Source: Phallusia fumigata
Lineage: Eukaryota > Chordata > Ascidiacea > Phlebobranchia > Ascidiidae
Length of the DNA: 31,021 bases
Assembly: GCA_008931825.1 (NCBI GenBank)
Contig: QXVZ01000668.1
Coordinates: 1-31,021, forward strand
Reading direction: 5' to 3'
Part shown: piece after piece, positions 29,445 through 31,021 of the stretch
How positions within the stretch are numbered: the stretch's first letter is position 1
How the letters are laid out: each line of letters begins with the position of its first letter
Notes under the pieces: model-generated
What the model was told of the DNA's origin: nothing
Seen by the model: only the letters and a program-made list of their open reading frames with translations
Databases searched by the model: none
Translations under genes and position numbers: made by a program

Positions 29445-30782
29445 CTATAATGTTTCTAGATGTGAAATAAATTTTATCGTTTCTAGAGGTCCCCTGTCCT
29501 CAGCAAGAGCTTCTTCCCCGCGTAGAAACACGAGATCTTGCGTCCCAAAAAGCGCTGCTCTAGCGGCCGCCCCGTATGTGGAGTCGTGGACCCGCACATC
29601 ATCAATCCCCCAGTTTAGAAAATCCTGCGAAAATGTATTACTTCGTTAAATGTAAAAGTAGGAACACAAGATACGGATTTAAAGAGTGGTTTGATGAAGA
29701 TTCATTTTTTCATCTTTACGTCCCTCGCACCTTTATCTAAATTCATTCCGTTACTTCATGACGTCACTAATTCTGTCACTTTTTTATTTTTACCTCACTT
29801 GTGTATGTAACGCACGATTTTAAGCCGTTATCATTATGCACTGACGGTGACAACAACGATTGTCAAACTGTTTGCAATAAAAATGTACTCACAAGGCCTT
29901 TATACAATTTCTCTAACAGTTATGTTTCTTTAACTGAATGTAAAAGGTTATAAAATCACATAAAGAAACCATTCTGTTCACCTTAGAAAAGCGCTCGGCG
30001 TTCTGCCGTGGGTGGATGTGCAGCATGTAGTTGTTGCTTAAATTGTAACTGGCAAGAGATACTGATGTCTTATCAACCCACACGTTCGGTCGTTGAATTG
30101 ACGTGTCCTCGACGTGGATTGGAAGATCTTTACGACTTACCGCCAGAAGTCTCGGCCTAACGCAGCTGAAGTATGCCGACATTTTGTTGATCTATAAAAG
30201 AAACATAAACGTTTTTACATTTTTCGACAACTGTTGTGTTTGCAATTGATCACTTGCCTTAGTGAGGCTTTTGTAACCGTTCAAAATCTCGTTGAGAAAA
30301 GTTGCATTCGGCTCCGACAGAACCACACCAGCACCTGCAAAAAGTAAAACTGACTATTAAAATATAAATTTTTCTCCAGCATTCGAGCGCCAGCTTTCAC
30401 TAGCTTTAAGTTGATCAGAATTTTTGACAACCGGCAATTGTTAGTAGCCTACATGGTCTTGATAAAACGATCAATTTACGTAAACTACCTCATTTACTAA
30501 TTTTGTTTTTTCAACATATGCTTCTGCGCTTGTCGCAACTTATTTACTATGATTTTGATCCGAAGCGATTACTATCAGTAGTTTTTTGTGACCAAGCCAC
30601 AATATTTTTCATACCTAATGATAACCAACCTGCCACCTACAAAATATTTATGTCACGTACTTAGGCTTCTCAGTCCATTGAAACCCATCGTAAAAGGGTA
30701 TTGAAGTAGGGGGTCCAACGACTTGAGAACAATTACATCTGAATCGAGATAAATTCCTCCATGTTTGACAAGAATTAGAAAC
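29445..30782 (-). CDS. DXD glycosyltransferase (GT32-like), C-terminal part
   Basis: Four exons: 30661-30782, 30258-30334, 29982-30191, 29445-29624; phases 1-1, 0-0, 0-0. The first carries the DXD signature KHGGIYLDSDVIVLKSLDP, the metal/nucleotide-sugar binding motif of the Gly_transf_sug (GT32, OCH1/A4GALT-like) family of Golgi enzymes. Later parts fit the family: GAGVVLSEPNATF, then SYNLSNNYMLHIH, and a terminal STYGAAARAALFG before the stop (TAG 29445-29447). About 196 residues are in the window; the N-terminal signal anchor and start lie beyond the right edge or in unrecognised exons. The intron after 30258 begins with GC (AAG|GCAAGT), a normal minor donor class. Donor and acceptor sugars cannot be told. 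Confidence 0.75.
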
Positions 30783-31021
30783 CTTTAATAAAAGTTATTT
30801 ACATTAATCAGCTCATTCACAATTCTAAATTTACCCAAAAAAATTTAAATGCCTTTGAAACAAACCAAACCAAAGAGAGAAATTTGTATTAAATTGTGTA
30901 AAATTTCGTTTCTGCGTATTCAAGTGTTAGATTCTCCTTCCAGCATTGCAAAAATTGCAGTGTGTCGAAAGCGTGGGGATGTTTGCTGCCGTTAAGTGGC
31001 GCTCGAGAATAAATGAGAGAT

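Noticed and set aside
30880..31021. Upstream exon of the glycosyltransferase, or a plus-strand exon after TTGCAG at 30959
   Set aside because: Open on both strands, but no donor in the right phase on minus and only a coincidental CVES-like phrase on plus; evidence too thin.

Overview
The window is AT-rich animal nuclear DNA. Genes are split into many short exons (mostly 70-250 nt) with GT-AG introns, many under 400 nt, and MITE-type transposons sit in introns and between genes. The protein content (a DEPDC1 orthologue, an SFI1-type centrin-binding repeat protein, a DXD glycosyltransferase) plus the compact intron style suggest an invertebrate chordate, most likely an ascidian tunicate (Ciona-like). 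The species is inference; the gene identities rest on reading the exons.

Layout, all convincing genes on the minus strand. 1-499: 5' end of a gene for a helical, TPR-like protein that runs off the left edge. 500-3291: no confident gene. 3292-16128: a 26-exon SFI1-like gene encoding roughly 1,835 residues, with a long disordered N-terminal exon followed by more than 30 tryptophan-centred repeats. 4780-4852 (inside an SFI1 intron): a tRNA-like sequence with an unpaired anticodon arm. 16129-18060: intergenic, with two small TIR elements. 18061-28172: a 16-coding-exon DEPDC1 gene (about 863 residues as read), complete from start to stop except for a gap-like N at 20843. 28173-29445: probable DEPDC1 5' UTR/promoter and one orphan exon. 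29445-30782: the 3' half of a GT32-type (DXD) glycosyltransferase gene.

Splice phases agree at every junction of DEPDC1 except across the N, and at all SFI1 junctions except the exon interrupted by the N at 11988 and one exon with an ambiguous donor. The single Ns at 11988 and 20843 therefore look like collapsed assembly gaps hiding coding sequence; at 20843 the hidden part coincides with a conserved block of DEPDC1.

Transposon content is well defined. Four non-autonomous hAT-like elements have terminal inverted repeats and exact or near-exact 8-bp target duplications (17084-17207, 18682-19046, and 19922-20522 nested in 19744-20656). A fifth (27660-27931) has clear inverted ends but a poor duplication and sits inside an older TIR element whose relative lies at 17893-18025. 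A seven-copy 60-bp minisatellite fills a DEPDC1 intron and creates a false 169-codon ORF.

DEPDC1 and SFI1-family proteins both act in mitosis/centrosome biology and lie head-to-tail here, but at about 1.9 kb they are too far apart for an ascidian-type operon. I see no convincing novel multi-gene system. The items most worth a second look are the gap-disrupted exons, the nested MITEs, the coding-phase minisatellite, the alternative SFI1 3' exon structure and the orphan exon near 29.1 kb.
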